Shown here in pieces: positions 54,954 to 55,836 of a stretch of DNA of 55,836 bases. The DNA is taken from contig JANXWZ010000108.1 in assembly GCA_025350865.1 (NCBI GenBank), positions 1 to 55,836 of the forward strand, read 5' to 3'. Source of the stretch: Rhodanobacteraceae bacterium. GTDB lineage: Bacteria > Acidobacteriota > Terriglobia > Terriglobales > Acidobacteriaceae. How positions within the stretch are numbered: position 1 is the stretch's first letter; each line of letters begins with the position of its first letter. Under the pieces are notes generated by a model, which searched no databases, was not told where the DNA came from, and saw nothing but the letters and a program-made list of their open reading frames with translations. The position numbers and the translations under genes were made by a program.

Positions 54954-55163
54954 ATGCAGACCGTAATCGACATTCCCGAGCAAGAGATCAGCCTGCTTGA
55001 AAAGCTGAGCGCGGAGCGCAAGGTGCCGCGCGACGAGATCGTTCGCAGCGCTATCTCGAACTATCTCCGGGCAGAGACTGCGCGTGACGCCGCGTTTGGT
55101 TTGTGGGCTGACAAGAACATCGACGGTCTTGAGTACCAGCTTCGCATGAGGGATGAGTGGTAG
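54954..55163 (+). CDS. VapB-type ribbon-helix-helix antitoxin
   Basis: 69 residues from the ATG at 54954, with GAAGG seven bases upstream. It begins with the beta strand QTVIDIP and continues with two helices (QEISLLEKLSAERK, PRDEIVRSAISNYL) typical of CopG/RHH DNA-binding proteins. The acidic, aromatic tail (GLWADKNIDGLEY) is probably the toxin-binding part. It overlaps the PIN toxin gene by seven bases, and the pair likely represses its own promoter; TAGAAT at 54927-54932 is a possible -10. Confidence 0.85.
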   Translation: MQTVIDIPEQEISLLEKLSAERKVPRDEIVRSAISNYLRAETARDAAFGLWADKNIDGLEYQLRMRDEW

Positions 55164-55534
55164 GTCAGGATGGATTATTCGATACGAATATTCTGACCGA
55201 TGACCTGAATGGAGAGGCTCGCGCGAAGGCGGTCATTGCGCGCTATCGGAGCCAGTCCATCAGCATAATTTCCTGGATGGAAGTGATGGCGGGTACTGAC
55301 GCGCTGGATGAAGCGACGACTCGAAACTACCTCGATACCTTTCGAATTGTTCCCATTTCCACGCCGATCGCTGAACAGGCCGCCAGCCTGCGAAGGGCTA
55401 CGCGGTTGAAATTACCCGACGCCATCATTCTCGCGACCGCTCAGGTTGAGGAATGTACCTTGATCACGCGCAACAGCCGGGACTACGATGCCAACGACAT
55501 CGGAATCAGCATTCCTTACCAACTCAAACCGTGA
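55157..55534 (+). CDS. PIN-domain ribonuclease toxin (VapC-like)
   Basis: 125 residues beginning with GTG at 55157 inside the antitoxin's last codons. The PIN acidic residues are present: Asp in LFDTNIL, Glu in SWMEVMAG, Asp in LPDAIILATA, and a late Asp in TRNSRDY. The catalytic core is therefore intact and the toxin is probably functional RNase. Translation from an overlapping GTG links it tightly to antitoxin synthesis. Confidence 0.87.
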   Translation: MVGQDGLFDTNILTDDLNGEARAKAVIARYRSQSISIISWMEVMAGTDALDEATTRNYLDTFRIVPISTPIAEQAASLRRATRLKLPDAIILATAQVEECTLITRNSRDYDANDIGISIPYQLKP

Positions 55535-55572
55535 TTCGTCATACGACTGATTCGCTCAGCACCGGAGATTCC

Positions 55573-55836
55573 ATGACCCGCACTGTGATCCTTAGCGCCG
55601 CACTCGCCCTTGTTTCTGCAACCGCCTCCGCCCAGACCGCACCTGCTACCCATGGCATCGACCTGACGGCGATGGATAAATCCGTCATTCCTGGTGACGA
55701 TTTCTACCATTATGCCGACGGCCAGTGGATTGCCCGCACCGAAATTCCGGCGGATCGCGCCTCGGTTGGCGTGTTTGCGCTGCTGGCTGACCGCAGCAAC
55801 AAGCAGGTGGCGTCGATTGTTGAGGAAGCGGCGAAG
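55573..55836 (+). CDS. M13-family metallopeptidase, partial (runs off right edge)
   Basis: 88 codons are visible from the ATG at 55573, which follows GGAG by five bases. A signal peptide ends at ASAQ (about residue 20). The sequence DDFYHYADGQWIARTEIPADRAS matches, in parts, the conserved N-terminal helix of neprilysin/endothelin-converting-enzyme peptidases. The zinc motif HExxH would lie beyond the window. Likely a periplasmic or outer-membrane-anchored peptidase. Confidence 0.85.
   Translation, partial: MTRTVILSAALALVSATASAQTAPATHGIDLTAMDKSVIPGDDFYHYADGQWIARTEIPADRASVGVFALLADRSNKQVASIVEEAAK

Overview
The window looks like a chromosomal segment of an Acidobacteriota, class Terriglobia (Granulicella/Edaphobacter/Terriglobus-like). 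This rests on the gene families rather than on a marker gene: two very large TonB-dependent receptors with an N-terminal carboxypeptidase-regulatory-like domain, an SBBP-repeat/Ig-like giant surface protein, an ECF sigma factor of the acidobacterial type beside a Ser/Thr kinase with TPR repeats, DUF2029 (GT87) membrane glycosyltransferases, and REP-like palindromes. No rRNA, CRISPR array, prophage or insertion sequence was seen. One tRNA gene (Cys) is present.

Layout. 1-5024 (minus): a five-gene MoxR operon (membrane protein, DUF4129, DUF4350, MoxR ATPase, DUF58; the last is cut by the left edge). 5087-5222: a REP/MITE-like element. 5230-8625 (minus): ECF sigma factor followed by a transmembrane Ser/Thr kinase. 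8807-12607 (plus): a 1266-residue SBBP/Ig-like protein ending at a bidirectional terminator shared with fdhD. 12682-17428: divergent fdhD and a formate dehydrogenase alpha subunit plus DUF1641 partner (ForC/ForE type). 17459-23874 (minus): TonB receptor, GH39 enzyme and glucoamylase-family enzyme, a small glycan-use locus. 24239-35898 (minus): M14 peptidase, TonB receptor, S9 peptidase and a second M14 peptidase, a peptide-use locus ended by a terminator. 36324-38327 (minus): a HAMP/PP2C (SpoIIE) phosphatase. 38416-38646 (minus): a Cys-rich 20-residue micro-ORF, a hairpin with a T-tract, and tRNA-Cys. 38764-39675: PhzF-like isomerase. 39676-40391: a 0.7-kb gap with a promoter-like motif and a strong hairpin, before a stand-alone response regulator. 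40881-45780 (minus): two GT87 paralogues and recG. 46030-50523 (plus): a secreted protein of unknown function, an ABC exporter (NatA/NatB-like), a DUF374 acyltransferase and queA. 50729-54890: a BON-domain protein, a glycine-zipper stress-type protein and polA. 54954-55534: a VapBC toxin-antitoxin pair. 55573-end: an M13 metallopeptidase cut by the right edge.

The more unusual signals are: (i) the Cys micro-ORF, terminator and tRNA-Cys arrangement, which resembles an attenuator placed before a tRNA gene; (ii) palindromic, repeat-like DNA read in frame inside recG and polA, making extra peptide segments in two core replication/repair proteins; (iii) an ECF sigma factor in which the acidic region 2.2 motif is replaced by a Thr/Ser-containing stretch, next to a kinase; (iv) a formate dehydrogenase with Gln where the catalytic His normally follows the metal-ligand Cys. 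All functional statements are inferred from sequence read by eye; no search or structure prediction was run.
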